Source of the DNA: Chloroflexota bacterium
Lineage (GTDB): Bacteria; Chloroflexota; Dehalococcoidia; JACPQD01
Length of the DNA: 51,472 nt
Direction: 5' to 3'
Assembly: GCA_016190665.1 (NCBI GenBank)
Contig: JACPQD010000004.1
Coordinates: 1-51,472, forward strand
The notes below the pieces were generated by a model. That model ran no database searches, was not told the DNA's origin, and worked only from the letters and a program-made list of their open reading frames with translations. The stretch's first letter is position 1. Every line of letters begins with the position of its first letter. Shown in pieces: positions 1 to 7,637 of the stretch. The translations under genes were made by a program, and so were the position numbers.

Positions 1-200
1 CCCCGTTCACGGGGGGACTTCTTCCTGACTGCCTTGAGGAAACCGGCGATGCGTAAATTCCCCCGTTCACGGGGGGACTTCTTCCTGACTGCCTTGAGGA
101 AACCGGCGATGCGTAAATTCCCCCGTTCACGGGGGGACTTATTCCTGACTGCCTTGAGGAAACCGGCGATGCGTAAATTCCCCCGTCCACGGGGGGACTT
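1..200. repeat. Tandem 60-bp repeat with a palindrome in each unit
   Basis: Three complete 60-bp units (1-60, 61-120, 121-180) are followed by a partial fourth (181-200). The units are identical except for one base near position 141 (c to a). Each contains a hairpin with 7-bp arms CCCCCGT/ACGGGGG and a 2-nt loop. The last copy changes only the loop (TC to CC). The array runs off the left edge. The period and the stem-rich segment resemble a type I-E CRISPR unit (about 28 + 32), but the would-be spacers are the same sequence and no cas gene is in view. It is therefore best called a palindromic tandem repeat. Confidence 0.85.
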
Positions 201-281
201 TGATGGGCGACATGCGTCGCCTGCCCCCAGGAACGCGGAGGGCTATTCATCACTCATCATTCAGCATTCAGCACTTATCAT

Positions 282-1241
282 TTAGCTGTACCGGATCCGT
301 GGGTCCAGCCAGCCGTAGAGCAGGTCCACCGCCAGATTCACCAGCATGAAGACGAGCGCCATGGCCAGCACGATTATCTGCACCACGGGATAGTCGCGGT
401 GAAAGACGGAATCGACCAGGAGGCGCCCCAGACCGGGCAGGTTGAAGATAAGCTCCATGACCACAGCGCCGCCCAACAGGTAACCGATGTGGTTGCCGCT
501 CACCGTCACCACGGGCAGTATGGCGTTCTTCATGGCGTGGCGGTAGGTTATCACCTGCTCGCGGAGGCCCTTGGCCCAGGCCGTCCGGATGTAGTCCTCG
601 CGGACCACTTCCAGAAGCGAGGACCGTATCATCCGGCTGAGCAGGGCGGCCAGGCGATACCCCAGGGCCAGCACCGGCCAGAGGAGCTGGGAGAGGTTGC
701 GCATCGGGTCATCGATGAACCTGGCGTAGCCCAGGGGCGGCACCCAGCCGAACCAGGTGGACAGGAAGAGAATGATGAGCACCCCCGTCCAGAATTCGGG
801 CATCACCAGGCCGCCGATGCTGAGCACCCGGAAGATGTAGTCGATCCAGGTGTCCTGACGAAGCGCGGAGAGCACCCCCAGGGGGAGCGCTATGAGCCAG
901 GAGACAGCGATCGCCATCAGGGCCAACTGTAGCGTTACCAGGAGCTTGGTCAGCACCTCGCCGGCCACCGGCTCGCCCGTCCACAGCGACAAGCCGGGAT
1001 TGAGCGTGAGCAGCCCGCCCATCCAGGCGCCGTACTGGACCCAGAGCGGCTGGTCCGTCCCCAGCTTCTCCCGGAGGGCGGCTAGTGCCTCCTCCGAGAC
1101 CATGCCCGCGTCTCCTCCGCCGGCCAGGATCACCAGGGCGATGTCTCCGGGCAGCGCGTGAATCAGGACGAAGATCACCAGGGAAACCAGGAACAGGACC
1201 AGGGGGACGAGCAGCAATCTGCGGGCGATGTATCTATGCAC
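282..1241 (-). CDS. ABC transporter permease, DppB/OppB family
   Basis: This is an inner-membrane subunit of a peptide/nickel-class ABC importer. The 319-residue length is normal for DppB. The N-terminus has a transmembrane helix directly after MHRYIARR, and several more hydrophobic segments follow. The cytoplasmic loop that couples to the ATPase (EAA-type, around residues 205-240, containing RTAWAKGLREQ and ending NAILP) is present. The start is GTG with only a weak ribosome site. It is the last gene of the leftward group that includes two substrate-binding lipoproteins and the UGSC selenoprotein. Its DppC-type partner and the ATPases would have to lie left of the window or elsewhere. The substrate cannot be read from the sequence. 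Confidence 0.93.
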   Translation of the reverse strand: MHRYIARRLLLVPLVLFLVSLVIFVLIHALPGDIALVILAGGGDAGMVSEEALAALREKLGTDQPLWVQYGAWMGGLLTLNPGLSLWTGEPVAGEVLTKLLVTLQLALMAIAVSWLIALPLGVLSALRQDTWIDYIFRVLSIGGLVMPEFWTGVLIILFLSTWFGWVPPLGYARFIDDPMRNLSQLLWPVLALGYRLAALLSRMIRSSLLEVVREDYIRTAWAKGLREQVITYRHAMKNAILPVVTVSGNHIGYLLGGAVVMELIFNLPGLGRLLVDSVFHRDYPVVQIIVLAMALVFMLVNLAVDLLYGWLDPRIRYS

Positions 1242-1279
1242 TTCCGACCATCCGATTGTGTCTCAAACGCTTGGACACG

Positions 1280-1420
1280 AATAACCAAGATACAAGATAC
1301 AACAACCAAACAATAACCAAATTACAACGTCCAATAACCAAAACACAGGTGACTTACCACGCCGTTTGGTGCTTGTTTCCTGGTTATTGGTACTTGTTTG
1401 GAACTTGGTTATTGGTTATT
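1280..1420. repeat. AATAACCAA word repeat forming an imperfect inverted repeat
   Basis: The left half carries several copies of AATAACCAA with spacers such as GATACAAG. The right half carries the complementary words TTGGTTATT and GGTTATTGG. Together they make a long imperfect hairpin between the selenoprotein gene and the permease gene. No reading frame is supported here. Confidence 0.6.
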
Positions 1421-1465
1421 CTTCCTGCTCCATGCTCACTGCTTCGCGCTCCTCGCTTCCGTCCC

Positions 1466-2023
1466 TCACGCCTCGGCCTTCTGCGCCGACCTGACCGTCA
1501 GCACTTCGACGACTTCCTCAACTATGTTATCGGCGAACTTCTCGACCGTGGCCTTCGGCTGCCCGCCGATGGGGTGCGGCACTTTGATTATGGGAAGCGT
1601 CGACCGGCCCAGCATCTTCAGTTGGGCGCGGCCCAGGCTGGCGAACTCCTCGCTGGCGATGGTGGCAACGGGGACGCCCCTCTTCTCCAACTCCACTGCG
1701 GCGTGGACACTCCACGTCGTGCAGGCCCCTCAGTCGCCGATACCGTTGAGGATGAAGTCGCACTTCTCCGCCAGCTCGTCCAGCACCTGATCCGTCGTGC
1801 GCGCCCCGGGGTGCTTCAGCCTCCAGATCGAGCCAGTGGTGCCGAAGGCCTCCGCGAGGCGTTTCTCCAGCCGGGCCAGCAGGATGTCTCCATTCGGCTT
1901 CTCGTTGTAGAGCACGCCGATGAACTTGCCGCGAAGGCTATCGACCCGGGGCGCGGCGGGCTGCTCGGGCAGCGCCGGCGGCGGCGCCGAGGGATTGTAG
2001 AGGGTGACAAGCTCTTTCGTCAT
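1466..2023 (-). CDS. UGSC-family selenoprotein, UGA at 1732-1730 read as selenocysteine
   Basis: Two collinear segments share one frame: 97 codons from 2023, then TGA, then 87 codons to the stop at 1466. Reading TGA as Sec gives a continuous 185-residue protein with the motif GIGD-U-GACT at residues 94-102. This matches the Sec-Gly-(Ser)-Cys signature of the UGSC family of (seleno)proteins; Ser is Ala here. U98 and C101 form a CxxC-like redox pair. Both halves look like one alpha/beta protein, and an AAGGAG site sits 8 nt before the ATG. A stem-loop of bacterial SECIS type begins 13 nt after the UGA. The gene follows the 355-residue partner in a cluster with binding proteins and a permease. 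The enzymatic reaction of the family is not known to me. The alternative is a nonsense-mutated pseudogene, which the SECIS and intact downstream frame argue against. No sel genes are in the window. Confidence 0.8.
1696..1724 (-). promoter_or_regulatory. SECIS-like hairpin after the in-frame UGA
   Basis: On the coding strand, the 13 nt after UGA lead to a perfect 6-bp stem CGTGGA/TCCACG (1716-1711 with 1707-1702) closed by the loop GTG. An outer helix CTGC/GCAG (1724-1721 with 1699-1696) extends it across a small internal loop. Position and the G-U apical loop fit bacterial SECIS elements, which SelB recognises just downstream of the Sec codon. This is inferred by hand folding. Confidence 0.65.
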
Positions 2024-2080
2024 GTTGAGAACTCCTTACCCGGATAAACTTCGTTGCCGATGAAGTAAAGGGTTCCATTG

Positions 2081-2268
2081 CTGTCATTCCGAGCGGTCCC
2101 ACAAACGACGCCGGAACTCATCATAGCGTTCGCCCACGAGGAATCCGACGTTCCATCGAAACCATGCGCCGACGCCCTTCGGCACGACGGCAAAACAGCG
2201 TCGTATTCCTCGCGGGAGGGAGTGCGTTCACGGGGCAGCCATATTCGACCACCCGCTCGGAATGACAG
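2081..2268. mobile_element. MITE-like element with 16-bp terminal inverted repeats
   Basis: CTGTCATTCCGAGCGG at 2081-2096 is repeated in exact inverse at 2253-2268. Inside lies a second inverted pair (CGAGGAAT near 2139 and ATTCCTCG near 2203), so the roughly 188 bp can fold on itself. TGTCATTCCGAGCG together with CGAGGAATC is a word pair I know from dispersed non-coding repeats of many bacterial genomes. It sits between the 355-residue gene and the selenoprotein gene and encodes nothing convincing itself. Confidence 0.7.
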
Positions 2269-2289
2269 ATAAAGCGCCTCCACGACCGC

Positions 2290-3357
2290 CTAATTCCCAG
2301 GTACCCTGATCCGCTTGCTGACGGGGTGGCCGCCGCCGAAGACGCCAATGTAGGCCGAGTGCTTGCCGGCGCCGCCGGCCACCAGGATGATGATGTCCTC
2401 CGGCTTCTGGGCTATGGGCACGCGGTCGTCGCCATCCACCTGGATGCCGTGGGCGGCCAGTTGCGCCTTTCGCCACGGCCCCACCTCCGGGCCATACCAG
2501 CTCAAGGGGAAGCCGCCGTTCTCGAAGGCGAACTGGCGCACCATCTGCTTCGTGTATCCCTCGCGGGCCACGGTCTCGGCGTGCTCGGGGCAAAAGAGCA
2601 ACAGGTTCTCCCCGAAAATAAGAGTATTGATGGAGCCGATGGCGCACATAGCGCGCGTGACGCTGGTAAGCATACCGACGGCCGTGATGCTGCTCCGTTC
2701 CAGGATATCGTGGGGGCCGTCGGCGGGCACGAGGGTCACCACGTTGTCGTCCTTCGCGTAGCCCATCTCCACGTGCAGGGGCTCCCAGGGGCTCTCCTCC
2801 TCGTTCTCTCCGAAGCAATAGCTGTACTTGCTGGGCATGCCGGTGGTTGACCGGTCGGTCTCTCCGGGAATCCCGCCGCCGATATTGGTCATGACCAGGC
2901 GCACGGCGCGGCCGATGGTAGCATTGGCGCGCCATCCCTGGCCGAAGCAGTTGTAGCGGCAGTTGATATTCAGCTCCTTGCGGATGGGCCCGTTGACGAT
3001 AACCAGCGGCGCCACGCCGTGGGTGGTGGCTTGCACGCCATGGAGGTTGAAAGGCTCCTCCACTATCGCCTCGATGGCGGCGATAATCACCGGCAGGTAT
3101 TCCGGCGAGCACCCGGCCATGACCGCGTTCACGGCGACCCTCTCCACCGTCGCCTCGGCCCAGTTGGGCGGGATCCTGCCCAGGACCTCGGACCGCCCGC
3201 GTCCCGCCCCCCGGAGCATGGCCTCGACCGCCTGCTCGGTGGGCGGGACGATGGGCAGGCCGTCCGTCCAGCCCTGCCCCAGGAAGAGGTCATTGATAGT
3301 CTCGTAGTCGTTCTCGAACTGGAACCGGGGCGCTTTCACGTCCACCCTCTGGGCCAT
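2290..3357 (-). CDS. Conserved protein of unknown function encoded next to the UGSC selenoprotein
   Basis: I do not recognise a characterised family. The 355-residue product is soluble, with no signal peptide or membrane helix. Visible features are a Trp/Pro-rich N-terminal stretch (LGQGWTDGLPIVPPTEQ), Cys residues in AGCSPEY, NINCRYNCFG and YSYCFGE, and a Gly-rich C-terminal third (LVAGGAGKHS and VFGGGHP). Start: AAGGAG lies 6 nt before the ATG at 3357. An in-frame start 48 bp upstream would overlap the preceding gene, so it was rejected. It begins 14 bp after the lipoprotein gene ends and precedes the selenoprotein gene, so co-transcription is likely. Inference: it works with the selenoprotein, perhaps as the larger subunit of a thiol/selenol redox enzyme. 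Confidence 0.85.
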   Translation of the reverse strand: MAQRVDVKAPRFQFENDYETINDLFLGQGWTDGLPIVPPTEQAVEAMLRGAGRGRSEVLGRIPPNWAEATVERVAVNAVMAGCSPEYLPVIIAAIEAIVEEPFNLHGVQATTHGVAPLVIVNGPIRKELNINCRYNCFGQGWRANATIGRAVRLVMTNIGGGIPGETDRSTTGMPSKYSYCFGENEEESPWEPLHVEMGYAKDDNVVTLVPADGPHDILERSSITAVGMLTSVTRAMCAIGSINTLIFGENLLLFCPEHAETVAREGYTKQMVRQFAFENGGFPLSWYGPEVGPWRKAQLAAHGIQVDGDDRVPIAQKPEDIIILVAGGAGKHSAYIGVFGGGHPVSKRIRVPGN

Positions 3358-3371
3358 CCTTCGCTCCTTAT

Positions 3372-5051
3372 CTATTTGTCCAACCAGACATCGATGTAAG
3401 TCCAATTATTATACAGGTTCGTGGAGAAGTTGTAGCCTTTGACATACTTCTGATGGGCCAGGGCGCGGCCCCTCCAGAGCTGGATCACCAGGGGCACCTG
3501 GTCGAGGAGGCGGCGCTGAAGCTGAAGGACGGTCTCCTTGCGCTTCGCCTGGTCCAGCGTGGTGGACTGCTCGGCGAAGAGACGGTCGGATTCCGGGTCG
3601 GAGAAGCTGGTGTAGTTCTGGCCGCCCCCGGTGACGTAGGTGATGGAGAGCACGGCGTCCGGGTCGTCCACGCCGAAGCCCAGCGGCTGCACATCGGTAT
3701 CGAACTCCCTTTTCAGCCGAGCGCTGGTGTAGGCGGTGGACTCCTGAACGTTCAGCGTGGCCTTGATGGCGATCTTGGCAAGCTGGTCGGCGGAGAACAC
3801 GCTCCCCTTCTCGTAGGAGCTGCCCTTGCGGGTCAGGATAGTCGTCTCGAAGCCGTTGGGGTAACCTGCATCCGCCATCAGCTTCTTGGCCTCGGCGAGA
3901 TCGGCGGACTTGTCAGCGCGATAGCCCGGCGTGTTCGCCAGCTCCTCCTTCGGCAGCGACCAGGGGCTTCCCGGGGACATGAAGGCGCCCACATCTCCGA
4001 AGCCGTCCTCGATCGCCTGGATCGACGCTTTGCGGTCCCAGAGGAGGCTCACCGCCTTGCGCACGCGGACATCGCTCCAGGGCTTGCGGGCGATGTTCAT
4101 GGCGAAGTACCAGGCTGCCTCTACGGCCCCCTTTTGCACCACCAGCTTGTCCTTCAGCTCTGGCTTGGCGATCTCTTCGGCCTGGGCCGGAGTTATCCCA
4201 GGAAAGATGAAGATGGCGTCGAGCTGGCCGGTGCGCAGGGCGGCGAAGCGGCTCCCGACGTCCGGCACGATGAACTGCTTGAAGCCGTCCAGATAGGGCC
4301 TGTCTTTGTCGAAGTAATCTTTGAAGCGCTCCGCATCATAGGAGACGCCCCTCTCGTAGCTCTTGAATCTGAAGGCCCCGGTCCCGACGACCTTCTTGGC
4401 CAGCACATCCTGGCCCTCTTTTTCGAGGACATGCCTGGGTACCAGGGGAAGCCAGGGGGCGGAGGTGAAGGCAAGGAAGGCGGGTTGCGGCTCTTTGAGG
4501 GTCACTTTGAAGGTCTGGGGGTCCGGCGCCTCCACCGATGACACTTTGAGGAACAGGCTGGCCCAGCGGCTGGATACGCCCTTCGGCGGCGCCTTCACAC
4601 GCTCAAGGCTGTACTTGACATCGGCGGAGGTGAAAGCCTGGCCGTCGTGCCACTTGACGCCTTCCCGCAACTGGAAGGTATAGGTCTTGCCGTCGGCGCT
4701 CAGGCTCCATTCCTTCGCCAGGTCAGGGACCATCCTGGAGGTCTGGCTGACATCCCAGCGGCTGAGACCGGAGTAGCTGGCGTAGACCAGCTCATAAGAT
4801 ATGGAGCTGGTCATCTGATGAGGGTCCACAGTGGCCGGGTCGGACTCTTGGGTGAACTTGAGGATGCCGCCCCGCTTGGGCTGAACGGCGGCCGGTTTTG
4901 GGGTGGCGACGGGGCTTGCCGGCGCTGCCTTCGCCGCCGCCTCCGGCGCTTTCGGAGTGGCGGGAGGCGCTGCCGCCGGGGCGCAACTCGTCAGTGACGT
5001 GCCGAGAAGGATAAGGCAGCTTGAAATACCCAGTAGTCTCTTCGAACGCAT
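3372..5051 (-). CDS. ABC transporter substrate-binding lipoprotein, family 5
   Basis: This is an extracytoplasmic solute-binding protein of the peptide/nickel class. It has a lipoprotein signal with lipobox LTSC (Cys23), then an Ala/Pro/Lys linker to about residue 60, and then the SBP_bac_5 fold. The family signature region around YTFQLREGVKWHDG is clear, as is the NPDYF-equivalent ERFKDYF followed by RPYLDG. Length 559 is usual. AAAGGA lies 8 nt before the ATG. The gene stands 34 bp downstream of a close paralogue (5086-6792), with near-identical blocks such as GVSSRWA and DVRVR, so the pair is a tandem duplication. The ligand is unknown. It probably delivers to the DppB-type permease at 282-1241. 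Confidence 0.95.
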   Translation of the reverse strand: MRSKRLLGISSCLILLGTSLTSCAPAAAPPATPKAPEAAAKAAPASPVATPKPAAVQPKRGGILKFTQESDPATVDPHQMTSSISYELVYASYSGLSRWDVSQTSRMVPDLAKEWSLSADGKTYTFQLREGVKWHDGQAFTSADVKYSLERVKAPPKGVSSRWASLFLKVSSVEAPDPQTFKVTLKEPQPAFLAFTSAPWLPLVPRHVLEKEGQDVLAKKVVGTGAFRFKSYERGVSYDAERFKDYFDKDRPYLDGFKQFIVPDVGSRFAALRTGQLDAIFIFPGITPAQAEEIAKPELKDKLVVQKGAVEAAWYFAMNIARKPWSDVRVRKAVSLLWDRKASIQAIEDGFGDVGAFMSPGSPWSLPKEELANTPGYRADKSADLAEAKKLMADAGYPNGFETTILTRKGSSYEKGSVFSADQLAKIAIKATLNVQESTAYTSARLKREFDTDVQPLGFGVDDPDAVLSITYVTGGGQNYTSFSDPESDRLFAEQSTTLDQAKRKETVLQLQRRLLDQVPLVIQLWRGRALAHQKYVKGYNFSTNLYNNWTYIDVWLDK

Positions 5052-5085
5052 GGGGCGGTTCCTTTCTTCAGGGCTTGATCGTGAC

Positions 5086-6792
5086 TCACTTATCCAGCCA
5101 GGCGTCGGTAAGCGTCCAATTCTTGTACAGGTTGGGAGAATAGTAATAGCCCTTCAGGTATTTCTGGTGGGCCAGCGCTCGACCGCGCCAGAACTGGATG
5201 ACCAGCGGCGCGCGCTCCAGGAGGCGCTTCTGGAGCTCCAGGACGGTCTGCTTGCGCTTTGCCTGATCGAGGGTGACGGACTGCTCCCTGAAGAGCCGGT
5301 CCACCTCCGGGTCGGAGAAGGCGGTGTGGTTCTGACCGCCGCCGGTGACGAAATTAATGGATATCCCGGCGTCGGGATCATCTATCCCCACTCCGATGGC
5401 CTGGACATCCGTATCGTAGTCCTTCTTCAGCCGGGCGTTGACGTGGGAGGTGTTCTCCAGCACGTTCAACGTGGCTTTGATGCCCATCCGGGCGAGCTGG
5501 TCCGAGGCGTAGACCGCCCCTTTCTCGTAGGTGGGACCCTGTCGCGTCATGATGGTCGTCTGGAAGCCGGCCGGGTAACCCGCTTCGCTGAGGAGCTTCT
5601 TGGCCTCGGCGATGTCGGCGGCCTTGTCGGGGCGATAGCCGGGGATGGCCAGCAGCTCCGCCCTCGGTATCGCCCACTGGCCGCTGGGAGGCATTGGGCC
5701 GCCTTCCTCCCCGAAGCCATCCTCGATGGCCTGGATCGCCGACCTGCGGTCCCAGGCGAGGCTCACCGCCTGGCGAACCCTTACGTCGTTCCACGGCTTG
5801 CGCGTGTTATTCATCGCGAAATACCAGAAGGCCTCGCTGACGCCTCTTTGGGCCACCAGCTTGTCTTTGAGGTCCGGCTTCTGCATCTCTTCTACCTGCG
5901 CCGCCGTCACCCCCGGGAAGGTGCTGATCAGGTCGAGCTGGGCTGTCCGCAAAGCGGCGAAGCGGCTGCCGGCATCGGGGACGATGAAGGTCTTGAAGCC
6001 ATCGAGATAGGGCCGGTCCTTGACGAAGTAGTCCTTGAAGCGCTCCGTCTCATAGGAGACGCCCCTTTCGTAGGTCTTGAGCTTGAACCCGGAGCTTCCC
6101 ACCACCTTCCTCTTGAGGATGTCCTGCCCCTCGGCATCGACGACGTGTTTGGGGGCGATGGGTAGCCACGGCTGGGAGGCGAAGGTCAGGAAGGCGGGCT
6201 GGGCCTGGCTGAGGGTGACCTTGAGGGTCTGAGCGTCAGCGGCGCTGACTTCGGCCACCTTCAGGAAAAGAGTCGCCCACCGGCTGGAGACGCCGGAAGG
6301 GGGGATCTTCACCCGTTCCAGGCTGAATTTGGCGTCCTGCGCGGTCACCGGCCGGCCGTCGTGCCATTTGGCGTCGTCGCGCAAACGGAAGGTGTATGTC
6401 TTGCCGTCCTCGCTGACTGACCACTCTCTGGCCAGATCCGACAGCATCTTGTCTGTATTTTGCTGGTCCCACCGGGTGAGGCCGCCGTAGCTGGGGTAAA
6501 TCAGCATATAGGACGGGGCGCTGGTGGCCTGATGGGGATCGAGGTGGGGCGGATCGGCGTCCTGCCCGATCCTGAGGATGCCTCCCCGCCTGGGCTGCTC
6601 CCCCGCCGGCTTGGGCGTGGCAGCGGGCGCGGCTGGGGCAGCGGCTTTCGCCGTGGGTGCGGCGGGTTGGGTAACCGGCGGCCTGGCGGCTGCCTTCGGC
6701 GCCGGCGTGGGTGCGGCCGCCGGCGCGCAGCTGGCCAGCAGGCCGAGCGTAGTGAGGCTGCTAACAACTAGAAGACAAGCCCTTGGACGCAT
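5086..6792 (-). CDS. ABC transporter substrate-binding lipoprotein, family 5 (paralogue)
   Basis: First gene of the leftward cluster. The lipobox LLASC gives Cys22, followed by a Pro/Ala/Lys linker of about 45 residues and a full SBP_bac_5 domain (YTFRLRDDAKWHDG; GRALAHQKYLKGY near the C-terminus). I chose the ATG at 6792 because GGAG lies 7 nt upstream; an ATG 6 bp earlier sits almost on that site. The product is alignable over its whole length with the protein at 3372-5051. Two binding proteins of one type in one cluster suggest either broadened ligand range or recent divergence. The 5' region (6799-7090) carries only a GGGGCCAGGGG-type word repeat. Confidence 0.95.
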   Translation of the reverse strand: MRPRACLLVVSSLTTLGLLASCAPAAAPTPAPKAAARPPVTQPAAPTAKAAAPAAPAATPKPAGEQPRRGGILRIGQDADPPHLDPHQATSAPSYMLIYPSYGGLTRWDQQNTDKMLSDLAREWSVSEDGKTYTFRLRDDAKWHDGRPVTAQDAKFSLERVKIPPSGVSSRWATLFLKVAEVSAADAQTLKVTLSQAQPAFLTFASQPWLPIAPKHVVDAEGQDILKRKVVGSSGFKLKTYERGVSYETERFKDYFVKDRPYLDGFKTFIVPDAGSRFAALRTAQLDLISTFPGVTAAQVEEMQKPDLKDKLVAQRGVSEAFWYFAMNNTRKPWNDVRVRQAVSLAWDRRSAIQAIEDGFGEEGGPMPPSGQWAIPRAELLAIPGYRPDKAADIAEAKKLLSEAGYPAGFQTTIMTRQGPTYEKGAVYASDQLARMGIKATLNVLENTSHVNARLKKDYDTDVQAIGVGIDDPDAGISINFVTGGGQNHTAFSDPEVDRLFREQSVTLDQAKRKQTVLELQKRLLERAPLVIQFWRGRALAHQKYLKGYYYSPNLYKNWTLTDAWLDK

Positions 6793-7090
6793 TGACATAC
6801 TCCGTTGACTCCGGATAAGGGGCTAACGGGGCTTAATACTAACAGGCGGACGGTGGAGTGTCAAGGTTTCGATGGGGGTTTTGATGGGGGTCGGGGACCA
6901 GGGGCCAGGGGCCGGGGTCGTTGGCGAAAGGCTGCGATGTGGAGGGACAAACGGTCTCTGAGGCTGCCGCGGCGCCAACTCGCGCTGCCTCACAAGCCGG
7001 TTGTGGTGGGTTTGCCATCGTCGCATGCTTCGGCTAGAATGTGTCGGCGCGATAGTGGTGCTGCAATGAAATGAGAAATGAGGTCTGGCT

Positions 7091-7534
7091 GTGAAATACT
7101 CTGAGGCGAAACAGGGAAGGGTCTTCGTGATCCGGCTTGAGGACGGGGATGTTGTCCACGAGGTGATCGAGGAATTCGCGCGGCAGCGGTCTATCAGGGC
7201 GGGCGCGCTCATCGTCGTCGGCGGGGCTGATATGGGCAGCAAGCTCGTCGTGGGGCCGAAGGATGGACGGGCCCCACAGATCACGCCCATGGAACACATC
7301 CTCGATAACGTTTACGAGGTTGCTGGAACCGGGACGCTCTTCCCCAATGAGAGCGGGAAGCCGGTCCTGCACATGCACGTCGCCTGCGGCCGGAAATCCT
7401 CCACCATCGCCGGGTGCGTGCGCCGGGGCGTGAAGGTGTGGCAGGTCATGGAGGTCATCTTGTACGAGCTGACCGACACGACCGCCGTTCGCGCCTTCGA
7501 GCCGGCGACGGGGTTTGAGTTGCTGAGACCGTGA
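7091..7534 (+). CDS. PPC (DUF296) domain protein
   Basis: The 147-residue product is a single PPC/DUF296 domain, the fold found in plant AT-hook proteins and in stand-alone bacterial proteins. Visible support is the core GALIVVGGADMG (38-50), the metal-binding-type HMH at residues 94-96 followed by VACGR, and GCVRRG at 108-113. Bacterial versions form trimers and their role is unsettled, although often described as DNA-binding. There is no AT-hook here. Translation appears to begin at GTG with GAGG about 8 nt upstream. The gene is transcribed towards typA, with a hairpin between the two. Confidence 0.85.
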   Translation: MKYSEAKQGRVFVIRLEDGDVVHEVIEEFARQRSIRAGALIVVGGADMGSKLVVGPKDGRAPQITPMEHILDNVYEVAGTGTLFPNESGKPVLHMHVACGRKSSTIAGCVRRGVKVWQVMEVILYELTDTTAVRAFEPATGFELLRP

Positions 7535-7544
7535 TGGGAAATTC

Positions 7545-7615
7545 AACATGGATACACAGGATATTCAGGATTCTTTATTCGGCCCTTTATCCTGTCTATC
7601 CTGTGCATCCATGTT
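7545..7615. terminator. Long inverted repeat between convergent genes
   Basis: Arms of 27 bp at 7545-7571 and 7589-7615 match with three mismatches around a 17-nt loop; the arm begins AACATGGATNCACAGGAT. The repeat separates the ends of the PPC gene (plus) and typA (minus), so it probably ends both transcripts. Such CAGGAT-word hairpins also behave as dispersed repeats. Confidence 0.6.
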
Positions 7616-7637
7616 AATACAGAAGCCCCCCAAGTGT

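Noticed and set aside
1466..1696. Independent small gene starting at 1696
   Set aside because: It is the in-frame continuation of the selenoprotein beyond the UGA. The apparent GTG start has no ribosome site of its own.
2020..2283. Short frames on both strands between the selenoprotein and its partner
   Set aside because: They lie inside the inverted-repeat element and show no coding character.
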